From: Nitrospina sp052156635
Lineage (GTDB): Bacteria > Nitrospinota > Nitrospinia > Nitrospinales > Nitrospinaceae
Length of the DNA: 64,000 nucleotides
NCBI RefSeq assembly: GCF_052156635.1
Contig: NZ_JBQKUO010000001.1
Span: forward strand, 62,001 to 126,000
Reading direction: 5' to 3'
A program made the translations under genes and the position numbers. Below the pieces are notes generated by a model, which saw nothing but the letters and a program-made list of their open reading frames with translations, was not told where the DNA came from and ran no database searches. Shown piece by piece: positions 18,020-26,786 of this stretch; position 1 is the stretch's first letter, and each line of letters starts with the position of its first letter.

Positions 18020-18922
18020 ATGGCAAAAAAAGGATTGAATACATCGAAGTCGACCAAACGGTCCGCCCGCCCCGCCAAGAAGGACAACCGGGGCGCAGTG
18101 CCCGATGCGCTGACTCATTACATGAACGAGATCAGCAAACTCAAACCGCTGGCCCGTGAGGAAGAGGAAGAACTGTCCCGTCAGATCAAGGCGGGCGACG
18201 CTCAGGCCATGCACGAGCTGGTTCGGCGCAACCTGAAATACGTGGTCACCGTCGCCAACAAGTACCGGGGATGCGGGCTGTCCCTGCAGGACCTCATCGA
18301 GGAAGGCAACATCGGCCTGATCCAGGCGGCGAAGCGTTTCGACGGCGAACGTCACGTCAAGTTCATCACCTACGCAGTGTGGTGGATCCGCCAGGCCATC
18401 ATGCACGCCCTGGCGGAACAGGCGGGCACGGTGAAACTGCCCATCAAGCAGGCGGGCAAGCTGTACAAGATCGAACGCGAATACAAGAAGCTCACCAACG
18501 ACCTCGAACGCGAACCAACCACGCTGGAGGTGGCGGAAGACCTCGGATACAAGGTGGAAGACATCGAGTCGATCATGCGTGCCTACCGCACGTACCTGTC
18601 GCTCGACACCCCGCTCAAGGAAAACGAAACGACGCCGTACCTCGACCTTTTGGAAAACCCGAATTACATTCCGTACGACGACCAGATCATGCGGGACACG
18701 TTGCGGAAAAAGATCGACGACCTGCTGCACCACCTGTCGCCGCGCGAGGAGAAAATCATCCGCATGCGTTTCGGTTTCGACGGCGACCCCAAAACATTGG
18801 AAGAAATCGGGCAAGCCATGGGACTGTCGCGCGAACGCGTGCGGCAGATTGAAAAACGCGCCAAGATGCGGCTCAAGGTGCGCTCCGCCGGTGAATCCTT
18901 ACAGGATCACCTGGACTCATGA
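18020..18922 (+). CDS. RNA polymerase sigma factor, RpoD/RpoS family (group 2-like)
   Basis: A 300-aa sigma-70 protein. A basic N-terminus replaces region 1.1. Region 1.2 is DALTHYMNEISKLKPL, and region 2 has VRRNLKYVVTVANKYRG, DLIEEGNIGLIQAAKRFD and ITYAVWWIRQAIMHAL for core and -10 binding. Region 3 is PTTLEVAEDLGY, and region 4 has LSPREEKIIRMRFGFDG and SRERVRQIEKRAKMRL for -35 recognition. The compact size and lack of the long non-conserved insert point to a group 2 or stationary-phase-type factor rather than the housekeeping one. It lies 15 bases after bamD, so the two are probably co-expressed. Confidence 0.92.
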   Translation: MAKKGLNTSKSTKRSARPAKKDNRGAVPDALTHYMNEISKLKPLAREEEEELSRQIKAGDAQAMHELVRRNLKYVVTVANKYRGCGLSLQDLIEEGNIGLIQAAKRFDGERHVKFITYAVWWIRQAIMHALAEQAGTVKLPIKQAGKLYKIEREYKKLTNDLEREPTTLEVAEDLGYKVEDIESIMRAYRTYLSLDTPLKENETTPYLDLLENPNYIPYDDQIMRDTLRKKIDDLLHHLSPREEKIIRMRFGFDGDPKTLEEIGQAMGLSRERVRQIEKRAKMRLKVRSAGESLQDHLDS

Positions 18923-18999
18923 GGTGCCGCATGACCCGCCCTGGTTTCTCGAATCCAACAAACCCTGCACGACCTACCCCTGGCCACCATTAACCATCT

Positions 19000-19602
19000 A
19001 TGAACGAAACCAACCTCGCCCTGACAGGTGTGATTTGGACCTGCGCATTTTTACTGGGATCCATTCCGTTCGGCCTGCTCATCGCCAGGCTCAAAAACAT
19101 CGACATCCGCAAGGAGGGAAGCGGCAACATCGGCGCCACCAACGTGGCGCGCACGCTGGGACGCAAGGCAGGCATCCTGACGCTGGTGGGCGATTGCGGT
19201 AAAGGCTACCTGGCCTGCTGGCTCGCCGCCACCACGCTGGGAACCACCTGGCAGATCGCCGGAGCGGGCCTTCTGGCATTTCTCGGCCATGTGTTCTCGC
19301 TGTTCCTCAAATTCAAGGGTGGCAAGGGCATCGCCACCGGGCTGGGCATCTACCTGTTCCTGATGCCCGCCGCGGCGGGAGGCGGGGTGCTGATGTTCGC
19401 CCTGTTGCTGGGGATCACCGGCTACGTGTCCGTGGGCTCCCTCGCAGCCGCGGTGACCATCCCCGTGCTGGGCTGGTTTTTTTCTGCCCCTCCGTCCTAC
19501 ATTGCCGTCGCCGGAGCGGCCGCGGGGCTCACCTTCTATAAGCACAAAGACAACCTGTCCCGCCTGCGCGCCGGCACCGAAAGCAAATTCCTGAAAAAAT
19601 AG
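19000..19602 (+). CDS. plsY: Glycerol-3-phosphate acyltransferase (acyl-phosphate dependent)
   Basis: A 200-aa integral membrane enzyme. It acylates the sn-1 position of glycerol 3-phosphate using acyl phosphate, the first step of phospholipid synthesis. The three conserved loops are visible: GSIPFGLLIARLKNIDIRK leading to GSGNIGATNVAR, then FLKFKGGKGIATGLG, and the C-terminal YKHKDNLSRLRAGTESK. Five to six helices and a length of about 200 aa match PlsY. It is followed directly by the tRNA promoter. Confidence 0.96.
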   Translation: MNETNLALTGVIWTCAFLLGSIPFGLLIARLKNIDIRKEGSGNIGATNVARTLGRKAGILTLVGDCGKGYLACWLAATTLGTTWQIAGAGLLAFLGHVFSLFLKFKGGKGIATGLGIYLFLMPAAAGGGVLMFALLLGITGYVSVGSLAAAVTIPVLGWFFSAPPSYIAVAGAAAGLTFYKHKDNLSRLRAGTESKFLKK

Positions 19603-19605
19603 CGT

Positions 19606-19633
19606 TTGACAATCCGCCCTCAAAAAATATAAT
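19606..19633 (+). promoter_or_regulatory. Near-consensus sigma-70 promoter for the tRNA pair
   Basis: TTGACA (19606-19611), a 16-base spacer and TATAAT (19628-19633) are both perfect hexamers. Predicted start is near 19640, about 30 bases before tRNA-Gly. The -35 box begins 4 bases after the plsY stop. Confidence 0.9.
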
Positions 19634-19669
19634 GAATTTCTCAGGGAACTTCCCCAAAAATGGAAAATG

Positions 19670-19745
<76 letters not shown>

Positions 19746-19780
19746 TTTTTCCCCTTCCGGTTTCTTTCTCTTTTTATTCC

Positions 19781-19854
<74 letters not shown>

Positions 19855-20242
19855 TTTTCCCAACTCCCAGAACTTGGAATTCTCCCGGTCAATCAATCCC
19901 GGCTCACTTCCCTCTTTTTTCCAGGACGGGATTGAAATTATTTTTTTGGCGTAACAATCGATTTTCCCTGAACAGGGTGAAATTGCATGCAAGCTTAACT
20001 AGGCCGAAATCAATCTTTTATTCCGTTAATTCTAGACACCCCCGATTGAACCAATACTTTCAATTACTTTGGCTTGCCCGGGATGGCGCAATTTGTTGTA
20101 CAGGTAAGGTGAATGTGTTAGACTCCATGAATTGAAATTGTCGGCAACACGATTTGCTTCACAATTTCCGCAAGCAGCGCCCACCGGGTCGCTGACAGCG
20201 CTCTGGTGGCGTTTAATTTCCAACATCAAGAGGAGATCATCC
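19855..20242. other. Gap without a gene (about 390 bp)
   Basis: Sequence between tRNA-Cys and the DUF3015 gene. It has AT-rich stretches, a weak -35/-10-like pair around 20096-20123 (TTGTAC and TTAGAC), and the ribosome-binding site of the next gene. I see no coding frame, repeat or structured RNA here. Confidence 0.55.
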
Positions 20243-20755
20243 ATGAAGAAAATGCTATTGGTGGGTTCCATCCTGTTCTCGATGATGTGTTTCTCTGGCA
20301 ACGCGCTGGCTGCCGGTTACGGCGAAGCGGGTTGCGGACTGGGTTCCCTGGTCTGGCAGGATGCGTCCAAGCAAAAAGATCCGGTTTTCCAGATTCTGGC
20401 TTCCACCACGAACGGCACGTTCGGTAGCCAGACGTTTGGTATCACCACCGGTACTTCCAACTGCAATGACAGCATTTTCAAGGTAGAGAAAGAGCGCGAA
20501 GTTTTCGCCGCAATCAATTTCTCGACTCTCGTTAAGGAAATGGCCATGGGCGAAGGCGACAACCTGAACACCCTGGCTTCCCTGTACGGTTGCACGGAAA
20601 CGAACTTTTCCGATTTCGGCACCGTCACCCAGCAGAATTTCGGCAGCATCATCACCAGCTCCGAAACCACGCACAAAGACATGCTGATGAACCTGAACGG
20701 CGTACTGGCCCAGGACGGCAACCTGTCCAAAGCCTGCACCGGAATCATCGGCTGA
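20243..20755 (+). CDS. DUF3015 family exported protein
   Basis: A 170-aa protein. The ATG at 20243 has AGGAG about 7 bases upstream and starts a signal peptide (KKMLLVGSILFSMMCFSGNALA). The mature protein begins AGYGEAGCGLGSLVW and contains FQILASTTNGTFGSQTFGITTGTSNC. That is the signature layout of DUF3015 proteins, small periplasmic proteins of unknown function with paired cysteines. A strong terminator follows 20 bases after the stop. Confidence 0.85.
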   Translation: MKKMLLVGSILFSMMCFSGNALAAGYGEAGCGLGSLVWQDASKQKDPVFQILASTTNGTFGSQTFGITTGTSNCNDSIFKVEKEREVFAAINFSTLVKEMAMGEGDNLNTLASLYGCTETNFSDFGTVTQQNFGSIITSSETTHKDMLMNLNGVLAQDGNLSKACTGIIG

Positions 20756-20775
20756 ATCAAACCGCTTGAACAAGG

Positions 20776-20820
20776 ATGCCGGCTTCCGGGTGATCCGGAG
20801 CCGGCATTCTTTTATTTTTC
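20776..20820 (+). terminator. Rho-independent terminator after the DUF3015 gene
   Basis: ATGCCGGCT-CCGG and CCGG-AGCCGGCAT form a 13-bp GC-rich stem with one bulged base and a GTGAT loop (20776-20807). TTCTTTTATTTTT follows. Confidence 0.9.
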
Positions 20821-20825
20821 CCGCC

Positions 20826-22760
20826 TTGACCCTCACTCTTTCACTCTTTATTCGATTCGCCGTTTTCCTGGCTTTTGCCGGGTTCCTTTCCATTGAAACA
20901 GTGCAGGCCGAGCCTGAAGGCCCCGCATATGCGCGGGAACTCATCGACCGGGCGCGCTCCCTCAACCTTTCGGAAGAACGCCGCTGGAGTCTGCTGGGTC
21001 ATTACCGCACCAACTGGTGGGGCCATCTGGAAAGCGAGGCCGACGCGCCGGAATTTTTTCTATCGCCTGAGGGCAAGACCGATCCGCAAAAAGAACTCGA
21101 TGCCACACTCCTCGCGTTCTTTCAAAAACAGGCGAACGTGCCGGAAGGCGTCATGCATCCGCAGTGCCGTTTCCCGGCCCGCTACAAGTGGCTGAACGAG
21201 CGGTTGAACTTCGATCCAGCACGTCTGTCGGACCAGCCCTGCTCGCGGCTGGAGCGCTGGATCGGACGGCTCGATCCGGAAAAAATCACGCTGGTTTTCG
21301 CTTCCTACTACATGAACAATCCGTCCTCGATGTTCGGTCACACCCTGCTCCGCATCGACAGTCATTCGCGCGGCCGTTACAAGAAGCTCCTCAACTACGG
21401 CGTCAACTACGCCGCCAACCCGGACACGGACAATCCCGTTCTCTATGCCATCAAGGGGGTCGGCGGTTTTTTTTCGGGAACGTTCACGGTGTTTCCCTAT
21501 TCGATCAAGGTGCAGGAGTACAACAACTGGGAAAGCCGCGACCTTTGGGAATATGAACTGAACCTGACGGCGGAACAGATGGACTATCTCCTGCGCCACC
21601 TGTGGGAACTGGGCAACATTGAATTCGATTACTACTATTTCCAGGAAAACTGTTCCTACCACATGCTGACCGTGCTGGAAACGGCCAACCCGGAATGGCG
21701 GCTGACCGACGGCTTCGTGTTCTCCGTCATTCCCGGCGACACCATCAAGGCACTGGTGGAACAACCGGGACTGGTGAATTCCGTGTTCTACCGTCCCGCC
21801 ATCCTGAGCAAGATGAATCACAAGATCGAGCAGATGGAGTCCGGGGAACGTCGCGTCCTGTACGCCCTGGCGGACGACAAATCGGCGCTCAAGGAAAAAC
21901 CGTACGGCGCGTTGACCGTCCCGCAGAAAGCGCTGGTGCTGGACGCCTACCTCGATTACCTCGAATACCTGTACGTGCAGGACCGCGCGGTGAACCCGAT
22001 GGCTCCCATCCGCATCCCGCAGGAGATCCTGCTGGAACGCGCGCGCCTCAATCACCAGCGGGGAGACTCCCAGGTGACGCGGTTTTCCTCACCGCCGGAA
22101 GAAGGCCACGGCACCGACCGTTTCCGCCTTGCCACCGGGCTCAACGACAGCGAACTGTTTCAGGAGGTGGGATACCGTCCCGCCCTGCACGACCTGCTTG
22201 CCGACGAAACCGGTTACGACCGTCATTCACAGATCCTCATGATGGACGGCCTGTACCGCTACTATCACGAATCGCAACGCTGGCGGGTGGAACGTTTTCA
22301 ACTGCTCGACATCATCACCCTCACCCCCTTCGAGCCGATCTTCAAACGTCCTTCCTGGAGAGTGAACCTGGGCTTCGAGCGGGTGCGGGATTTTGACTGC
22401 GAATACTGCCTTGCCTTCGGCGGCACCACCGGCGTGGGCCTCACCTACGAGCCGGGACACGACTCACCGTTCCTGCTGTTCGCCATGCTCGAGGCCGAAG
22501 CGGAGACCTCCGGCAGTTTCGACGACAACTTCCGACTGGGCGGCGGCGGCACGGGTGGCGCCTTCTTCACACTGAACCGCGACTGGCGGGTTTTTTTGGG
22601 CGGCGAGTACAAACGCTTTCCACTGGGGCACGACTCTGAAGTCATCGAGTGGACGGCGCAGGGACGCTACCGCGCGTCGCAGAATGTGGATGTGCGTCTC
22701 GAATACCGGCGCACCGGCCACACCGACGAGGGTGTGCTGTCGCTCAACCTTTACTTCTGA
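20826..22760 (+). CDS. DUF4105 / Lnb N-terminal-like periplasmic domain plus C-terminal barrel-like domain
   Basis: About 644 aa if started at TTG 20826. The open frame extends back to a TTG at 20766, but that runs through the terminator stem, so the start is uncertain. A signal peptide (FAVFLAFAGFLSIETVQA) is followed by the DUF4105 domain, with YYMNNPSSMFGHTLLRIDS (conserved His) and ENCSYHMLTVLE (Cys-His). These fit the Cys/His site reported for the Lnb lipoprotein N-acylation domain. The C-terminal part (WRVNLGFERVRDF ... VRLEYRRTGH ... LSLNLYF) has alternating strands and a terminal phenylalanine, like an outer-membrane barrel. The enzymatic role is inferred from the family only. Confidence 0.82.
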   Translation: MTLTLSLFIRFAVFLAFAGFLSIETVQAEPEGPAYARELIDRARSLNLSEERRWSLLGHYRTNWWGHLESEADAPEFFLSPEGKTDPQKELDATLLAFFQKQANVPEGVMHPQCRFPARYKWLNERLNFDPARLSDQPCSRLERWIGRLDPEKITLVFASYYMNNPSSMFGHTLLRIDSHSRGRYKKLLNYGVNYAANPDTDNPVLYAIKGVGGFFSGTFTVFPYSIKVQEYNNWESRDLWEYELNLTAEQMDYLLRHLWELGNIEFDYYYFQENCSYHMLTVLETANPEWRLTDGFVFSVIPGDTIKALVEQPGLVNSVFYRPAILSKMNHKIEQMESGERRVLYALADDKSALKEKPYGALTVPQKALVLDAYLDYLEYLYVQDRAVNPMAPIRIPQEILLERARLNHQRGDSQVTRFSSPPEEGHGTDRFRLATGLNDSELFQEVGYRPALHDLLADETGYDRHSQILMMDGLYRYYHESQRWRVERFQLLDIITLTPFEPIFKRPSWRVNLGFERVRDFDCEYCLAFGGTTGVGLTYEPGHDSPFLLFAMLEAEAETSGSFDDNFRLGGGGTGGAFFTLNRDWRVFLGGEYKRFPLGHDSEVIEWTAQGRYRASQNVDVRLEYRRTGHTDEGVLSLNLYF

Positions 22761-22784
22761 AAATACGAAACTTCGCGCTGAGGT

Positions 22785-23741
22785 TCAACGCTCGAACAGG
22801 GCGTTGACGAAGGCGGTGGGATCGAATTCCTGCAGGTCATCGGCTTTTTCGCCGACGCCGATGTAGCGCACCGGCAGTTTCATTTCCTGCACGATGTTGA
22901 ACAGGATGCCGCCCTTGGCGGTGCCGTCGAGTTTGGTCATGATGAGGCTGTCGATGTGCAGGGCTTCGTGAAACAGGCGGGCCTGCGAAATGCTGTTCTG
23001 GCCGATGCTGCCGTCGAGCACCAGCATGGTCTCATGCGGCGCGTCTTCCTGCACCTTGCCGATGACGCGCTTCACTTTCTTGAGCTCTTCCATCAGGTTG
23101 GTGTTGGTCTGTAATCGCCCGGCCGTATCGATAAGCACGATGTCGGACTTGCGCGCGATACCCGCCTGCACCGCATCGAACGCCACAGCGGAGGGGTCGG
23201 CTCCATGTTTCTGCGCGATGCAGGGCACCCCGGCTCGATCCGACCACATCTGCAACTGCTCGATTGCCGCCGCGCGAAACGTGTCGCCTGCGGCAAGCAG
23301 GACCTTCTTGCCCTCCATCGACCATTTCTGCGCGAGCTTGCCGATGGTGGTGGTTTTTCCGGAGCCGTTGATGCCGATGACCAGCACCACAAACGGTTTT
23401 TTCGACGCGAGGTCCCACGGAGTCTGGTGTTCGCTCAACAACCGCACCATGATGGTTTTCAGATGCGCCTGCACTTGCTCCGGGGTGCGCAGGTGATTTT
23501 GCGCCACTTCGTGGTTCAACTCGCCAAGAATCCTGCTTGTCGAGTTCATACCGGCATCGGCGATGAGCAGGGCCTCCTCGATTTCATCCATCAACTCCGG
23601 CCCGACCTTGGCCTTGCCGAGCACGATGTTGTCGATGCCCTTGGAAAACGAGTCGCGCGTTTTGCTCAGCCCGCTTTTGAGCCGAGAAAAAAAGCCGCCC
23701 TGTTTTTCCTCTTCAATTCTGGGTTCGGTGGAATCGTTCAT
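22785..23741 (-). CDS. ftsY: Signal recognition particle receptor FtsY
   Basis: A 318-aa SRP-type GTPase that docks ribosome-SRP complexes to the inner membrane. The NG domain is complete: G1 GINGSGKTTTIGKLAQKW, then LAAGDTFRAAAIEQL, G3 IVLIDTAGRLQTNTNLMEEL, G4 MTKLDGTAKGG and the C-terminal RYIGVGEKADDLQEFDP. The acidic A domain of E. coli FtsY is reduced to a short charged start (EPRIEEEKQGGFFSRL), as in many bacteria. It is a single gene, convergent with the DUF4105 gene. Confidence 0.97.
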   Translation of the reverse strand: MNDSTEPRIEEEKQGGFFSRLKSGLSKTRDSFSKGIDNIVLGKAKVGPELMDEIEEALLIADAGMNSTSRILGELNHEVAQNHLRTPEQVQAHLKTIMVRLLSEHQTPWDLASKKPFVVLVIGINGSGKTTTIGKLAQKWSMEGKKVLLAAGDTFRAAAIEQLQMWSDRAGVPCIAQKHGADPSAVAFDAVQAGIARKSDIVLIDTAGRLQTNTNLMEELKKVKRVIGKVQEDAPHETMLVLDGSIGQNSISQARLFHEALHIDSLIMTKLDGTAKGGILFNIVQEMKLPVRYIGVGEKADDLQEFDPTAFVNALFER

Positions 23742-23852
23742 GTTTGGGTGATTATATCAGGCCGGAAACTCAATCGGACCGGCAACTTGGCATGGTATTT
23801 TAGGTAATTTTTTTGAGGCGGAATCGACAGGGATGTTTTCCCCGGAAAGCCC

Positions 23853-25034
23853 TCAGCCGGAGGTTTTCTGCACGGTGGGCCCGGGCAAGGGAGAAGGTTG
23901 TTTCCCCTGCTTCAGCAGGATGGTGATGAGGTTTTTATCCCGGCAGGATACGGCAAGATCCAGATGCCCGTCCTGGTTGAAATCGCCCACCGCCATTCCC
24001 TGCGGGTACTCATCCACGTAATGGATTACGGGAGGATAGATAAAGGTCCCGTCTCCACGACCCAGCGTGACGGAAATCGTGTCGTTGGTGGCGTTGGAGA
24101 CCGCCAGGTCCTCAATGCCGTCGCCGGAAAAATCCGCCGCAACAATAAACTTGGGAAACTCCCCCGCCGCGAAATCCCGGAGAGCGTGGAACTTCTTGTC
24201 GCCGTCATTCATGACCATGGTCAAGGCATGCAGGGAATTGCTGGAGGTCACGAGGTCGACTTTGCCGTCGTTGTTGGCGTCGATGTTGGCGATGGTCAGC
24301 GGCTGACCGCCACCGCGAAAATTTTTACCGGGATCGAACTTGCCGTTGCCCTCTCCCCACAGAATCTGCACCCCGGTGTTGCCGGAACCCGCCAGTGCCA
24401 CCGCCAGATCCCGAAACCCGTCCTTGTTGTAATCTCCGGAAATCACACCGGTCGGCTGACCCCGCACCGCAATCTCCACCGGTTCGGCGAACACGCCGTT
24501 GCCCTTGCCCTCCAGGTACACCACCTTGTGGAAGCGCAGGGAAACCATGAGGTCCGGCAACCCGTCTCCGTTGAAATCGTCCGTCGTCAGGTTGATCGGG
24601 ATACGCCCCGGCTTGATGATGCTGCCCGTGTTGCGGAAACTGCCGCCGCCGGAGTTCAGCAGGATGTGCAGAGTGCCATCCTGATAATTGAGGATCGCCA
24701 GGTCCTTCAACCTGTCGTTGTTGAAATCGGCGACCGCGGTGGCGATGGGATCGGCACCGGTTTTGATGACGATGCCTTCCTGAAAGGTGCCATCTCCCTT
24801 TCCCTTCAGGTAAGACAGGTTGTGTTCCCCGCTGTTGAGCACCACGAGGTCAAGATGACCGTCCGCATCGAAATCGTCCGTCACCAGGTAGGACGGTTCT
24901 TTCCCCGTGTCATACACCGCATTGATCATGAACAGCGGGGGAATGCGTTTCTGGGGTTGGGAGTTGGATTGGGGGCACCCTGTCAGGGAAACACCCAGGA
25001 CCAATATAATGGTATAAAAAACAAACCGCTTCAT
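23853..25034 (-). CDS. FG-GAP/VCBS-repeat lipoprotein
   Basis: A 393-aa protein. The ATG at 25034 is preferred over a far upstream in-frame start because it opens a lipoprotein signal (FVFYTIILVLGVSLTGC, lipobox LTGC). The mature protein is about seven FG-GAP-type units with calcium-binding-like D-x-D/N-x-D-G loops, for example DDFDADGHLDLVVLNSG, DDFNGDGLPDLMVSL, GDYNKDGFRDLAVAL and ADFSGDGIEDLAVSN. It should fold as a beta-propeller on the membrane surface. Function is unknown; such proteins often bind ligands or calcium. Confidence 0.88.
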   Translation of the reverse strand: MKRFVFYTIILVLGVSLTGCPQSNSQPQKRIPPLFMINAVYDTGKEPSYLVTDDFDADGHLDLVVLNSGEHNLSYLKGKGDGTFQEGIVIKTGADPIATAVADFNNDRLKDLAILNYQDGTLHILLNSGGGSFRNTGSIIKPGRIPINLTTDDFNGDGLPDLMVSLRFHKVVYLEGKGNGVFAEPVEIAVRGQPTGVISGDYNKDGFRDLAVALAGSGNTGVQILWGEGNGKFDPGKNFRGGGQPLTIANIDANNDGKVDLVTSSNSLHALTMVMNDGDKKFHALRDFAAGEFPKFIVAADFSGDGIEDLAVSNATNDTISVTLGRGDGTFIYPPVIHYVDEYPQGMAVGDFNQDGHLDLAVSCRDKNLITILLKQGKQPSPLPGPTVQKTSG

Positions 25035-25092
25035 AATTACCTGCACACTTTTATATGGGTGAGGATAGCACAGCCACTGGGTTGCAACAACC

Positions 25093-26694
25093 TTAGACTG
25101 AGGTTTCTTTTTCGGGCATTTGCCCGCTGGCAGCGCCCTTCGCATCTTCGAGCGGGGTGCGGCCAAAGGAATCGGTCAACCGGGCTTCGCGTTCAAAATG
25201 ATTGAGCATGCCGCGGAAAATATAAGTGTGGAAACGGGAAAGCGTGTACCAGTACAGATGGCCCCAGAAGGGCTTTGGGATGAAATGAGCACGGAGGATG
25301 AGGCGGGTTTGGCCCGATTCCGCCGGTTCCAGCAAAAACTGCAACCAGGAGTAACCGGGTGATATCAACTCCGCCCGAAGCAGGAGTTCCTTGCAGGGCT
25401 CCAGCTTTTCCACCCGCCAGAAATCGACCGAGTCGCCGACACACAGGTCAAACGGGTCACGCCGTCCCCGCTTCAGCCCAACCCCTCCCAGCAGGCGGTC
25501 GATGAACCCCCGGATCTCCCACAACAGGTTGCCGTGCAACCAGCCGTAAGGCCCTCCGATGCGGCACACCATCTGGAAGGTTTGCTCCAAATTTGCGGGA
25601 ATTTTTCGCTCGTGTTCATCGAACAGGAAATGCGCCGATTCGTACTGGGCCAGCGGCATGAGATCGGCCATGTCTTCCGGCGGCACATCGCTCCAGTGCG
25701 AAAACACGCGCGAGCTTTGTTCCTTTTCAAACGCCCAGCGCACCGCGGTGTCGAAATCCAGCGGCTCAAACGGCACGATCCCGCGAATGGTATCATCGGT
25801 CACGATCACATCGGTACGCAGGCTTTCCAGCAGAAGGCAGGTGATGTTGACCGGCACGGAGATGAACAGGTGCAGGTAGAAGGAAAAAATCCGGCACAGC
25901 ATGTTGACCGGGACCGGCACCCAGGACACATCGAAAAACCGGACGCGGCGGTCGTACAATCCGGCAAAGCGAAGGACCATCTCCCGGTACGACATGGTGT
26001 CGCGTCCACCAATGGGATACTGCCCGGTTTCGATTTCATGGGTTTCCAGTACCCCCACCAGATACTTGATGACATCACGAATGGCGATGGGCTGGCACAG
26101 AGAGTTGAATTCCGGAAGAAAGGGAATCCAGCGCATGTGCAAAATCATCGACTTCAATAGCTCGTAGGAAGCGCTTCCAGTTCCGATGATGATCGCCGCC
26201 CGCAGGTGCACCACGGTCATGCTGGCCTCGGAGAGGATTTGGCCCACTTCCATGCGGCTTTTCAGATGCCAGGAAATCTGTTTGCAGTCCTCGCCCAGCC
26301 CGCCCAGGTAGATGATCTTTTGAATGCGGTTTTCCTCAGCCGCTTCTTTGAAATTCTGCGCCGACACTTTTTCCGCCTGTGCGAATTTCCTTTTTTCCAG
26401 GCGCAGGCTGTGGATTAGGTAATACGCTGTATGCACCCCGCGCAGGGCCTCGTTCAGGCTGTCCTTATCGAGCGCATCCGCATACACGTACTCCAGGTTG
26501 GGGTGTTCCAGAAGGGGCGTCAGCACGCGGTTGCGCATCATGCACCGCACCCGGTAGCCACGGTACAGCAACTCCGGCACCAGTCTCTTGGCCACGTACC
26601 CATTGGCACCGGTAACGAGTATGAGTGTGCCCGCGGGCAGAGACCGGGTGGGGAGATCGTCGCAATAGTGGTAATTCACCTTCTCTGGATCCAT
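25093..26694 (-). CDS. NAD(P)-binding SDR-type protein with C-terminal DUF2867
   Basis: A 533-aa protein. The N-terminal Rossmann domain opens LILVTGANGYVAKRLVPEL with the glycine-rich loop, and later has AYYLIHSLRLEKRKFA and KIIYLGGLGEDC. These place it with NmrA-like epimerase/dehydratase relatives. The C-terminal DUF2867 part contains WFEKEQSS-like tryptophan segments, GVGLKRGRRDPFDLCVGD and FWRVEKLEPCKELLLRAEL. The fusion is a known bacterial architecture, sometimes annotated as a ubiquinone- or carotenoid-pathway relative without proof. The substrate is unknown. Its N-terminal domain is clearly paralogous to the protein at 61378-62307. Confidence 0.85.
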   Translation of the reverse strand: MDPEKVNYHYCDDLPTRSLPAGTLILVTGANGYVAKRLVPELLYRGYRVRCMMRNRVLTPLLEHPNLEYVYADALDKDSLNEALRGVHTAYYLIHSLRLEKRKFAQAEKVSAQNFKEAAEENRIQKIIYLGGLGEDCKQISWHLKSRMEVGQILSEASMTVVHLRAAIIIGTGSASYELLKSMILHMRWIPFLPEFNSLCQPIAIRDVIKYLVGVLETHEIETGQYPIGGRDTMSYREMVLRFAGLYDRRVRFFDVSWVPVPVNMLCRIFSFYLHLFISVPVNITCLLLESLRTDVIVTDDTIRGIVPFEPLDFDTAVRWAFEKEQSSRVFSHWSDVPPEDMADLMPLAQYESAHFLFDEHERKIPANLEQTFQMVCRIGGPYGWLHGNLLWEIRGFIDRLLGGVGLKRGRRDPFDLCVGDSVDFWRVEKLEPCKELLLRAELISPGYSWLQFLLEPAESGQTRLILRAHFIPKPFWGHLYWYTLSRFHTYIFRGMLNHFEREARLTDSFGRTPLEDAKGAASGQMPEKETSV

Positions 26695-26786
26695 GCTTCC
26701 AATATGGGGGCGGCATGGCGGATTTTCAAGAAAACTCTGGGAATCCGGAGGAGCCTGCTAAAGAGGAGGGCCCCAATCAGGAAGGC

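Noticed and set aside
17129..18814. 561-codon minus-strand open frame
   Set aside because: Runs opposite both bamD and the sigma factor gene, which have clear domains.
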